Positions 1 to 6,363 of a stretch of 11,119 nt of DNA are shown piece after piece. The stretch is from Omnitrophica bacterium RIFCSPLOWO2_01_FULL_45_10b. Lineage in GTDB: Bacteria; Omnitrophota; Omnitrophia; Omnitrophales; Danuiimicrobiaceae. The notes beneath the pieces are model-generated. The model did not search any database. It was not told where the DNA came from and was given only the letters and a program-made list of their open reading frames with translations. Where the stretch lies: positions 14,922 through 26,040 of the forward strand of contig MHFM01000014.1 in NCBI GenBank assembly GCA_001804205.1, in the 5' to 3' direction. Each line of letters starts with the position of its first letter. Positions within the stretch are counted from its first letter, which is position 1. The translations under genes were made by a program, and so were the position numbers.

Positions 1-1
1 A

Positions 2-1729
2 AACAAGCACCCGCTTCACACCAAGATTTTTTACGTCGACAAACCAAAAGAGCATGTGGAAGTAGAATGCGCGCTTCAATATAACGATAGCTACAACGAA
101 GATATTTTTTCATTCGCCAATAACATCAATACCGTTGAAGGCGGCACGCATCTCAGCGGGTTTAGAACTGCGCTGACGCGCGCGACCAACCAATACGCCA
201 AATCCAAAAACCAGCTGAAAGACATCGATAGTTCTTTAAGTGGTCAAGACCTTTCGGAAGGTTTGGCGGCCGTCATTAGCGTCAAAGTCCCCCAGCCTCA
301 ATTTGAGGGGCAAACCAAAACCAAACTTGGGAACGGCGAAGTCGAAGGAATTGTTTCCTCTGTTGTTTACGATGCGCTGACGGCGTTTTACGAAGAGAAC
401 CCGCCCATCGCCAATAAAATTGTCGACAAAGCGCTTCTGGCGCTCAGGGCTCGCGAAGCTGCCCGCAAAGCGCGCGAGCTCACACGGCGAAAAGGCGCGC
501 TTGAATCCGCGTCACTTCCCGGGAAACTTGCGGACTGTTCGAATGAAGATCCAAAAAATTGTGAAATTTATATTGTAGAAGGAGACTCCGCCGGCGGCTC
601 GGCGAAACAAGGCCGCGACCGGCGCTTCCAAGCCATTCTTCCGATCCGCGGTAAAATTTTAAATGTTGAAAAATCGCGGCTTGATAAAATTTTAAGCAAC
701 GAGGAAATTAGAACCATGATCACAGCCATTGGAACCGGGATTGGAACCGGCGCCGACGGTGAAGGTTTTAGCATTGAAAAACTCAGGTATCATAAAGTCA
801 TTATCATGACGGATGCCGATGTGGACGGCTCGCACATCAGAACGCTCCTGCTTACATTTTTTTACCGCCAGATGAAAAAATTGGTGGAAGACGGGCATAT
901 TTACATTGCCCAGCCGCCGCTTTATAAAATTAAAAAAGCAAAGCGCGAAGAGTACATTCAAACCGAAGAACAGCTCAATCAAATGCTTCTCGATTTCGGC
1001 GTGGACGGCACAACATTAAAGGATTTACAGACAAAGAAAACTTATTCCGACAAAGAATTAAAAAGCGTTTTGGATACGCTTTTAGAATTTGAAGAAATCA
1101 GATGGCTTGTTGAACGAAAAGGGATTGCCTTCGATCTTTATTTGGCGGCTTGCGATACAAAAAAGAAAGCGTACCCTTCTTATGTTGTTCGCACCAAAGA
1201 AGACCCGGCCGGCCAATTTGTTTTTTCTGCCGAGGATCTTGCGAAATTGACCGAAAAGAAAAAGACAAAAACCACAACCAAAAAAGCGGAAGCTGCTGAA
1301 GCGAGCGAAGAAGAAACAGCCGAAGTCATTGAGATTTTTGAAGCCAAGCAGCTTGAAAAAACGGCAAAACAATTTGAGAAATTCGATTTTAATATTCAAA
1401 ATTACGGAGGCGGAGAAAAACCGGCTTTTGAGGTAAAAACAGGAAAGAAATCACTCACGCTCAAGAATCTTTCCGAAGTTCTGCGCGCCGTTAAGGAAAT
1501 CGGAAAAGAAGGCATGACGCTTCAGCGCTACAAAGGCCTCGGCGAAATGAACCCGGACCAATTGTGGGAAACAACGATGGACCCTGCGCGGCGCACGGTT
1601 TTAAAGGTCACACTTGAAGATGTAGTGGAAGCGGATGAAATGTTCACCATTTTAATGGGCGATGAAGTAGAACCAAGGCGCCAATTTATTGAGCAGAATG
1701 CAAAAGCAGTCCGTAATTTGGATATTTAG
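2..1729 (+). CDS. gyrB: DNA gyrase subunit B, 5' end outside window
   Basis: This is the ATPase/Toprim subunit of gyrase, which pairs with GyrA to introduce negative supercoils. The frame is open from base 2 to TAG at 1727-1729 (575 codons), so about 240 N-terminal residues (the ATP-binding part) lie upstream. Visible in order are the transducer domain with NTVEGGTHLSGF, PGKLADC, the Toprim acid motif EGDSAGGSAKQG (Glu codon at 578), the metal-binding DADVDGSH (Asp codons 812, 818 and 824), and the C-terminal QRYKGLGEMNPDQLW. About 200 residues separate the DADVDGSH region from QRYKGLGEMN, so the protein carries a long insertion of the kind found in some GyrB proteins; part of it is a Lys/Thr- then Glu-rich low-complexity stretch (about 1249-1375). 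The GTG at 56 is not the true start. gyrA follows after 101 bases. Identification is firm; GyrB rather than ParE is supported by the adjacent gyrA. Confidence 0.97.
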   Translation, partial: NKHPLHTKIFYVDKPKEHVEVECALQYNDSYNEDIFSFANNINTVEGGTHLSGFRTALTRATNQYAKSKNQLKDIDSSLSGQDLSEGLAAVISVKVPQPQFEGQTKTKLGNGEVEGIVSSVVYDALTAFYEENPPIANKIVDKALLALRAREAARKARELTRRKGALESASLPGKLADCSNEDPKNCEIYIVEGDSAGGSAKQGRDRRFQAILPIRGKILNVEKSRLDKILSNEEIRTMITAIGTGIGTGADGEGFSIEKLRYHKVIIMTDADVDGSHIRTLLLTFFYRQMKKLVEDGHIYIAQPPLYKIKKAKREEYIQTEEQLNQMLLDFGVDGTTLKDLQTKKTYSDKELKSVLDTLLEFEEIRWLVERKGIAFDLYLAACDTKKKAYPSYVVRTKEDPAGQFVFSAEDLAKLTEKKKTKTTTKKAEAAEASEEETAEVIEIFEAKQLEKTAKQFEKFDFNIQNYGGGEKPAFEVKTGKKSLTLKNLSEVLRAVKEIGKEGMTLQRYKGLGEMNPDQLWETTMDPARRTVLKVTLEDVVEADEMFTILMGDEVEPRRQFIEQNAKAVRNLDI

Positions 1730-1736
1730 TACGGCT

Positions 1737-1809
1737 CCGTCATTGCGAGCGTAGCAAAGCAATCTCAAGGCCAGAGATCGCTTCGTCGCTTCGCTTCTCG
1801 CGATGACGG
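1737..1809. repeat. Palindromic intergenic element (CGTCATTGCGAG type)
   Basis: The arms CCGTCATTGCGAG (1737-1749) and CTCGCGATGACGG (1797-1809) are inverted copies with one mismatch, which would be a G-U pair in RNA. Internal parts (AAAGCAATCT, and AGATCGCTTCGTCGCTTCG on the other side) are also partly complementary. It fills most of the gyrB-gyrA spacer and ends 21 bases before the gyrA ATG. Elements starting CGTCATTGCGAG are, to my knowledge, common multicopy palindromes in many bacterial genomes. As RNA it would form a long hairpin between two co-directional genes. A role in attenuation or mRNA stability is inference. Confidence 0.8.
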
Positions 1810-1830
1810 TTAACAAACTAGGAAAAAATT

Positions 1831-4320
1831 ATGGCGGATGAAAATATAAATGTCTATGCGTTGAACGAAAAAATCGTTCCCGCACCGATCGAAGATGAAA
1901 TGAAGACGAGCTACATCAATTATGCGATGAGCGTAATTGTAGGCCGCGCGCTTCCGGACGTGCGCGACGGTTTGAAACCGGTCCATAGACGGATTCTCTA
2001 TGCGATGAGCGATCTTGGTCTTTCGCACAATAAGGCTTATAAAAAATCCGCCCGCATTGTCGGAGAAGTGCTCGGCAAATATCATCCGCACGGCGATATG
2101 GCCGTTTATGATTCACTCGTCCGGATGGTCCAGGATTTTTCGCTTCGGTACCCTTTAATCGAGGGACAAGGAAATTTTGGTTCTTTAGACGGCGACAACG
2201 CGGCAGCCATGCGGTACACGGAAGCCCGCCTTGGCGCGATTTCCAATGAGCTGCTTCAGGATATTGATAAGGAAACCGTAAAGTTTACCCCCAATTTTGA
2301 TGAATCCCTTGTCGAGCCCACCGTGCTTCCGGCAAAACTCCCCAACCTTTTGATCAATGGCTCAAGCGGTATTGCTGTGGGCATGGCCACCAATATTCCG
2401 CCGCAGAATCTTAATGAGATTGTTGCTGCGATTGTCGCGGTAATCGATAACCCCGAAATTTCAATTAAGGATTTAATGAAAACGGTTAAAGGCCCCGACT
2501 TTCCGACTGGCGGCATCATTTGCGGCCGCGACGGAATTAAATCCGCTTATGAAACCGGCCGGGGGAGGCTTGTGGTCCGCGCCAAAGCCGCCATTGAAAC
2601 CTCCGAGGCAAAGGGGAAGAAAGACGCCGTTGTCATTACCGAAATTCCCTACATGGTCAATAAAACCAATTTAATCGAATCCATCGTGCGCCTGGTCGAA
2701 TCGAAAAAAGTGGACGGAATTTACGACATCCGCGATGAATCCGACCGCGACGGAATGCGCGTTGTGGTTGAGCTTAAGAAAGATTGCGTTCCGCAAGTGG
2801 TGCTCAATCAATTGTTTAAACATACCCAGATGCAGGAAACCTTTGGCGTCATTATGTTGTCCTTAGCAGATGGCCAGCCCAGGGTGCTGAATTTAAAACA
2901 GATGATCGAATTCTTTGTTGAATTTCGAGTTGAAGTTGTTCGCAAGCGAACCCAATTTGACCTAGACCGCGCGGAGAAGCGCGCCCATATTTTGGAAGGC
3001 CTTAAAATTGCGCTCACAAACCTCGACAAAGTGATTAAAACCATACGAGCCTCGAAAGATCCCGAGATCGCAAAAGCCGCTCTCATGGAAAACTTTGAAC
3101 TTTCCGCCGAGCAGGCCAAAGCAATTTTGGAAATGCAGCTCCAGCGTTTAACGGGGCTTGAGCGCGATAAAATTGAAGCGGAATATCTCGAACTTCTCAA
3201 ACAAATTGAATATTTTAAGTCGGTTTTAAAAAGCAAACAGAAGGTGCTCGGAATTATTAAGGATGAGTCTCAAGAAATTGCTAAAAAATACGGCAATGAG
3301 CGCAGGACTCAAATTGTGGCCGCAGAAACCGACTTTGAGATCGAAGATTTAATTGCCGAAGAAGATGTTCTCATCACCATTTCCCATGCGGGTTATATCA
3401 AACGGCTTCCCGTCGATACGTACCGGCGCCAGCGCCGCGGCGGCAAGGGCGTTACCGGCGGCGGGGTGCGGGATGAAGATGAAGATTTTATCGAGCACAT
3501 GTTCCTGGCCTCAACCCATGATCAAATCCTTTTCTTCACGAACAAAGGCCGTGTTTATTGGCGGAAGGCTTACGAAATTCCGCAGGCTTCGCGGCAGGCC
3601 AAAGGCAAAGCCATTGTTAATTTCTTAGCGCTCGGCCAAGACGAAACGATCGCCAGCTTCTTACAGGTTAAAGAATTTGACGACAAACATTATGTGTTAA
3701 TGGTCACAAAAAACGGCGTGGTCAAAAAATCAAACCTGATGAATTATTCACATCCGCGGACAACCGGGATTAACGCCATCACGCTGAAGGACAAGGATCT
3801 TTTAATCGATTGCAAGCTGACAAACGGCAAAGATGAAATTTTTCTCGCCACACAACAAGGAAAAGCAATTCGCTTTCACGAAAAACAGGCGCGCGAAATG
3901 GGCCGCACGGCAAGCGGCGTACGCGGAATCCGGTTAGGGAAAAAAGACGAAGTTGTTGCGGTCGAGATTGTTGATCCAAAAGCCACAGTTCTCACCGTGA
4001 CAAGCCAAGGCTTCGGAAAAAGAACAAAATTTCAAGATTACCGGCTCCAGTCGCGCGGCGGCAAAGGAATCATTAATACAAAAGTGACCGCGAAAAATGG
4101 TTATGTGGTCAATGTACTGAGCGTGATGGATGAAGATGAAATTGTGATTGTGACAAAGAATTCGATGGTGGTTCGCATTGCCGTTAATCAAATCCGTTCC
4201 GTTGGGCGAAACACTCAAGGCGTTCGGGTGATTAAGTTGAATCCAAAAGACGAAGCGGTTTCGGCCATGAAGGTTGTGGCCCGAGAAGAGGCCGAAGCAG
4301 TCGAAGAAGAAAAGAAATAG
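1831..4320 (+). CDS. gyrA: DNA gyrase subunit A
   Basis: The cleavage/rejoining subunit of gyrase, 829 residues, within the usual family length. ATG 1831 has AGGA at 1820-1823 and starts a typical GyrA N-terminus. The breakage-reunion domain has the catalytic tyrosine in AAMRYTEARL (Tyr129). The C-terminal pinwheel has the GyrA box QRRGGKG at residues 534-540, which separates GyrA from ParC. A degenerate related motif (SRGGKG) occurs further on, and the tail is Glu/Lys rich. The quinolone-contact segment reads HPHGDMAVYDSL: the residue equivalent to E. coli Ser83 is Met90, while the Asp87 equivalent is kept (Asp94). It is the partner of the gyrB upstream, and the two are probably cotranscribed through the palindromic element. 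Identification is firm. Confidence 0.98.
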   Translation: MADENINVYALNEKIVPAPIEDEMKTSYINYAMSVIVGRALPDVRDGLKPVHRRILYAMSDLGLSHNKAYKKSARIVGEVLGKYHPHGDMAVYDSLVRMVQDFSLRYPLIEGQGNFGSLDGDNAAAMRYTEARLGAISNELLQDIDKETVKFTPNFDESLVEPTVLPAKLPNLLINGSSGIAVGMATNIPPQNLNEIVAAIVAVIDNPEISIKDLMKTVKGPDFPTGGIICGRDGIKSAYETGRGRLVVRAKAAIETSEAKGKKDAVVITEIPYMVNKTNLIESIVRLVESKKVDGIYDIRDESDRDGMRVVVELKKDCVPQVVLNQLFKHTQMQETFGVIMLSLADGQPRVLNLKQMIEFFVEFRVEVVRKRTQFDLDRAEKRAHILEGLKIALTNLDKVIKTIRASKDPEIAKAALMENFELSAEQAKAILEMQLQRLTGLERDKIEAEYLELLKQIEYFKSVLKSKQKVLGIIKDESQEIAKKYGNERRTQIVAAETDFEIEDLIAEEDVLITISHAGYIKRLPVDTYRRQRRGGKGVTGGGVRDEDEDFIEHMFLASTHDQILFFTNKGRVYWRKAYEIPQASRQAKGKAIVNFLALGQDETIASFLQVKEFDDKHYVLMVTKNGVVKKSNLMNYSHPRTTGINAITLKDKDLLIDCKLTNGKDEIFLATQQGKAIRFHEKQAREMGRTASGVRGIRLGKKDEVVAVEIVDPKATVLTVTSQGFGKRTKFQDYRLQSRGGKGIINTKVTAKNGYVVNVLSVMDEDEIVIVTKNSMVVRIAVNQIRSVGRNTQGVRVIKLNPKDEAVSAMKVVAREEAEAVEEEKK

Positions 4321-4334
4321 TCGTTGTAAAGCAA

Positions 4335-4346
4335 CCCCGTATGGGG
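4335..4346 (+). other. Short GC hairpin after gyrA
   Basis: CCCC-GTAT-GGGG begins 14 bases after the gyrA stop codon and is followed closely by the larger inverted repeat at 4348. It has no U-tract and is not a convincing terminator by itself. Confidence 0.35.
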
Positions 4347-4347
4347 C

Positions 4348-4409
4348 AAATCCCAAATCCGAGCACTATGAATTCGTGATAGCAAGCGAAGAGTGAGGAT
4401 TTGGGATTT
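4348..4409. repeat. Palindromic element with perfect 13-bp arms between gyrA and serS
   Basis: AAATCCCAAATCC (4348-4360) is exactly inverted as GGATTTGGGATTT (4397-4409). Inside, CACT (4364-4367) and AGTG (4392-4395) add four pairs. The right arm ends in TTTT, so as RNA it is a strong hairpin with a short U-run and could act as a partial terminator or as an mRNA 3' end. It is unrelated in sequence to the gyrB-gyrA element. The shape (long exact arms, purine-rich non-coding centre) suggests a mobile or multicopy palindrome, which is inference without the genome. The serS ribosome-binding site lies just beyond it. Confidence 0.75.
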
Positions 4410-4430
4410 TCTGTTAAAAGGGATTTCTAA

Positions 4431-5684
4431 ATGCTGGATCTTAAGTTAATTCGCGAAAATCCGGAGCTTCTGAAGCAGGGCCTTGCCCGAAAAGGCATTA
4501 AAGACAGCGGCATTGACCAGCTGATCGGCCTTGATTCAAAGCGGCGGGAACTTCTGCAAGAAGTCGAGGCGTTTAAGGCGAATAGGAACCGCGCCAACGA
4601 CGAAATCGCCAAGTCTAAGAAGGAAGGAAAGTCTGCAGACAGTCTAATTAATGACATGAAGATACTATCCCAAAAAATATATGAAATTGATAATAAAGTG
4701 GGAGGAATAGATGAAGAAATAGCCAATATAATGGCTAATGTCCCAAATATACCTGATAAATCAACGCCAGATGGGTTTGGGACAAAGGCTAATAAGCTGG
4801 CCCGGGAATGGGGCAAAACGGCCAAATTACCCTTTAAACCGAAGGATCATATTGAATTGGGCGCCAAACTAGGGTGGTTTTCCTTCGAAAGGGCCGCCAA
4901 ACTTACCGGAAGCGGGTTTGCCCTTTTCCAAGGACAGGGCGCGCGGCTTGTAAGGGCCCTTATGAATATGATGGTGGATTTGCACGCCAAAAAGCACGGC
5001 TATCAGGAGATTTGGCCTCCTGCTTTGGTCAATCGGGCGAGCATGACCGGCACCGGGCAACTTCCCAAAATGGAAGAGGATATGTACCGGCTTAAGGATG
5101 AGGATTATTTTTTAATTCCGACCGCGGAAGTCCCGGTTTCCAATATTCACCGCGATGAAGTTTTAGATGAGAAAAAGTTGCCCATTAAATACGTTGCTTA
5201 TTCGCCTTGTTTCCGCAGAGAAGCCGGCTCGTACGGAAAAGACACGCGCGGGCTTTCGAGAGTTCATCAATTCGACAAAGTTGAGCTGGTTAAATTTGTG
5301 AAGCCCGAAGATTCATTAGATGAATTGGAATCGCTCGTTCAAGACGCCGAAGAAGTATTGCAGCTGCTTGAGCTTCCGTATCGCGTGTTACTTTTGTGCG
5401 CGGGCGATTTGAGTTTTTCGGCCGCGAAATGTTATGACATCGAAGTTCACGCGCCCGGCATGGACAAATGGTTTGAGGTTTCAAGTTGCAGCACCTTTGG
5501 CGATTTTCAAGCGCGCCGCATGAACATTAAATATAAATCGGCAAAAGACGGAAAACAAAATTTTGTTCATACGCTGAATGGCTCGGGCGTTGCGTTTGCG
5601 CGCACCATCCTTTGTTTGCTTGAAAATCACCAGCAGGCGGATGGGTCAATTAAAATCCCGGATGCTCTTAAAAAATATCTGTAA
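4431..5684 (+). CDS. serS: Seryl-tRNA synthetase
   Basis: Charges tRNA-Ser with serine (class II, cytoplasmic). It has 417 residues, normal length. ATG 4431 has AAGGGA at 4418-4423, and MLDLKLIRENPE is a standard SerRS start. The N-terminal coiled-coil arm spans about residues 30-100 and would bind the long variable arm of tRNA-Ser. The core carries TGTGQLPK (207-213), PTAEVPVSN (230-238), motif 2 FRREAGSYGKDTRGLSRVHQ (261-280) and motif 3 NGSGVAFARTILCLLENHQ (383-401). Residues about 74-118 are encoded with a very different codon choice: six of seven Ile codons between I78 and I107 are ATA, whereas none of the 16 Ile codons elsewhere in the gene is. This suggests a recombined patch. Two tRNA-Ser genes follow directly. 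Confidence 0.97.
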   Translation: MLDLKLIRENPELLKQGLARKGIKDSGIDQLIGLDSKRRELLQEVEAFKANRNRANDEIAKSKKEGKSADSLINDMKILSQKIYEIDNKVGGIDEEIANIMANVPNIPDKSTPDGFGTKANKLAREWGKTAKLPFKPKDHIELGAKLGWFSFERAAKLTGSGFALFQGQGARLVRALMNMMVDLHAKKHGYQEIWPPALVNRASMTGTGQLPKMEEDMYRLKDEDYFLIPTAEVPVSNIHRDEVLDEKKLPIKYVAYSPCFRREAGSYGKDTRGLSRVHQFDKVELVKFVKPEDSLDELESLVQDAEEVLQLLELPYRVLLLCAGDLSFSAAKCYDIEVHAPGMDKWFEVSSCSTFGDFQARRMNIKYKSAKDGKQNFVHTLNGSGVAFARTILCLLENHQQADGSIKIPDALKKYL

Positions 5685-5728
5685 CTTTTCATTTTTCATT
5701 TTACATTTTTAATTTTTAATTGTTTTCA
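5685..5728. repeat. AT-only low-complexity tract after serS
   Basis: The 44 bases between serS and tRNA-Ser(UGA) are almost only T and A, made of imperfect units such as TTTTCATT, TTTTACATT and TTTTTAATT. No hairpin is visible. It may help serS transcription end, or act as an AT-rich upstream region for the tRNA promoter, but neither role can be shown from sequence. Confidence 0.5.
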
Positions 5729-5815
5729 GGAGGGGTGGCAGAGTGGACGAATGCGGCGGTCTTGAAAACCGTTAGGGTCGCAAGGCCCTCCTGGGTTCGA
5801 ATCCCAGCCCCTCCG
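5729..5815 (+). tRNA. tRNA-Ser (anticodon UGA)
   Basis: An 87-base class II tRNA. The acceptor GGAGGGG (5729-5735) pairs with CCCCTCC (5808-5814). The anticodon stem GCGGT/ACCGT encloses the loop CTTGAAA with anticodon TGA at 5763-5765. The variable arm is long (5773-5790), and the T arm is CTGGG-TTCGAAT-CCCAG. The discriminator is G73, as expected for serine. CCA is not encoded, so it must be added afterwards. It reads UCA and, by wobble, other UCN codons. It starts 44 bases after serS, the gene for its own synthetase. Confidence 0.97.
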
Positions 5816-5822
5816 AATTCGA

Positions 5823-5828
5823 TATAAT
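5823..5828 (+). promoter_or_regulatory. Possible -10 box before the second tRNA-Ser
   Basis: A perfect TATAAT lies 17 bases before tRNA-Ser(GCU). At the expected -35 distance there are only tRNA-Ser(UGA) bases (AATCCC), a poor match. It may be a weak internal promoter or chance. Confidence 0.3.
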
Positions 5829-5845
5829 TTTTACAGCCAATTTTT

Positions 5846-5937
5846 GGAGAGGTCGCATAGCCCGGTTTAGTGCGGCGGTTTGCTAAACCGCTGTGGCGCC
5901 TAAAGCGCCACCGGGGGTTCAAATCCCCCCCTCTCCG
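5846..5937 (+). tRNA. tRNA-Ser (anticodon GCU)
   Basis: A 92-base class II tRNA. The acceptor GGAGAGG (5846-5852) pairs with CCTCTCC (5930-5936), with discriminator G at 5937. The anticodon stem GCGGT/ACCGC encloses TTGCTAA with anticodon GCT at 5882-5884, which reads AGC/AGU. The long variable arm has GTGGCGC paired with GCGCCAC, and the T arm is GGGGG-TTCAAAT-CCCCC. CCA is not encoded. It lies 30 bases after tRNA-Ser(UGA), probably in the same transcript. Confidence 0.97.
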
Positions 5938-5938
5938 A

Positions 5939-5964
5939 ATTTTCCCAAACGTGTTTGGGAAAAT
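5939..5964 (+). terminator. Perfect 12-bp palindrome after the tRNA-Ser pair
   Basis: ATTTTCCCAAAC and GTTTGGGAAAAT are exact inverted copies around GT. The hairpin starts two bases after the discriminator of tRNA-Ser(GCU). The right arm ends in AAAAT rather than a U-run, so on the + strand it is better seen as a 3'-end or processing hairpin than as a classical terminator. On the opposite strand it would also end in AAAAT. Confidence 0.45.
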
Positions 5965-5970
5965 GTCGTC

Positions 5971-6053
5971 GAGGGCTGCGCAAATAGTTGCGACCGCCCT
6001 CTCCGGAGTTACCCACCGCAGCTCTACCATGCGGTTATTAATTAAAAGGTAAC
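5971..6053 (+). other. Hairpin-rich non-coding stretch
   Basis: Three helices can be drawn. GAGGGC (5971-5976) pairs with GCCCTC (5996-6001), with inner CGCAA (5979-5983) pairing TTGCG (5988-5992). GTTACC (6008-6013) pairs with GGTAAC (6048-6053) and encloses CCGCA (6016-6020) paired with TGCGG (6030-6034). CTCCGGAG (6001-6008) is itself a palindrome. The last helix shares bases 6051-6053 with the hairpin that follows, so the two compete for those bases. It could be a structured RNA or leader of the basic-protein gene; I do not recognise a known RNA family. Confidence 0.4.
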
Positions 6054-6104
6054 GACGGTACTGATTTCGCATTTTATTTAATTCATAAAATCAGTGCCGT
6101 TGTT
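6051..6104 (+). other. Long hairpin, about 17 pairs
   Basis: Bases 6051-6067 pair with 6088-6104 over 17 positions; the two departures from complementarity are both G-U pairs, so the helix is continuous as + strand RNA. The loop is AT-rich, and TTTTAC follows a base after the stem. It could be a terminator of the tRNA/structured transcript or an attenuator for the gene starting at 6181. Confidence 0.55.
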
Positions 6105-6180
6105 TTACACGAGGCGGAAGGCCGAGTGAATACAACGTTTGCCAACCGCAAAAGTGCGCCACCTCCAAAGGACTATAAAT

Positions 6181-6360
6181 ATGAAACGAAAAAGCAAAGC
6201 CAGAAGAGCCAAGAACATCGAAGGCATGGTTGGTAAAGCGCGCTCAAAGAGCAAAGCTAAATTCCATCGTCATAAAATTTCAAAACTGCAACTGCGCGAT
6301 CAAACTCTAAGAGGACGTGCAAGAATTATTTACCATGCCAGTTCCATGGGGCCCAAGTAA
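6181..6360 (+). CDS. Small, strongly basic protein of unknown function
   Basis: A 59-residue protein I do not recognise. ATG 6181 has AAAGGA at 6167-6172; an in-frame TTG at 6139 has no comparable site, so I prefer the ATG. It contains 11 Lys and 9 Arg but only one Glu and one Asp, starts MKRKSKARRAK, and has a second basic run KARSKSKAKFHRHKISK. No membrane segment or cysteine is present. The composition fits an RNA- or DNA-binding protein, perhaps ribosome- or nucleoid-associated, which is inference from composition alone. It follows a hairpin-rich spacer of about 240 bases, and its stop is three bases before the GTG start candidate of msrB, suggesting translational coupling. Confidence 0.75.
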   Translation: MKRKSKARRAKNIEGMVGKARSKSKAKFHRHKISKLQLRDQTLRGRARIIYHASSMGPK

Positions 6361-6363
6361 ACG

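Noticed and set aside
692..1399. Minus-strand open frames opposite gyrB, with similar ones opposite gyrA, serS and msrB
   Set aside because: They mirror strongly conserved coding sequence, have odd Phe/Arg-rich compositions and no ribosome sites.
3353..3628. A 91-codon plus-strand frame inside gyrA
   Set aside because: It overlaps the conserved GyrA box region in another frame and has no family resemblance.
5971..6053. Hairpin-rich spacer as a bacterial SRP RNA or tRNA remnant
   Set aside because: The conserved SRP core (GGTCCGGAAGGAAGCAGC-like) is absent. A D-arm-like string on the minus strand lacks acceptor and anticodon arms.
5716..6072. A 118-codon open frame on the minus strand
   Set aside because: It runs antisense through both tRNA-Ser genes; such frames through tRNA clusters are common and are not real genes.
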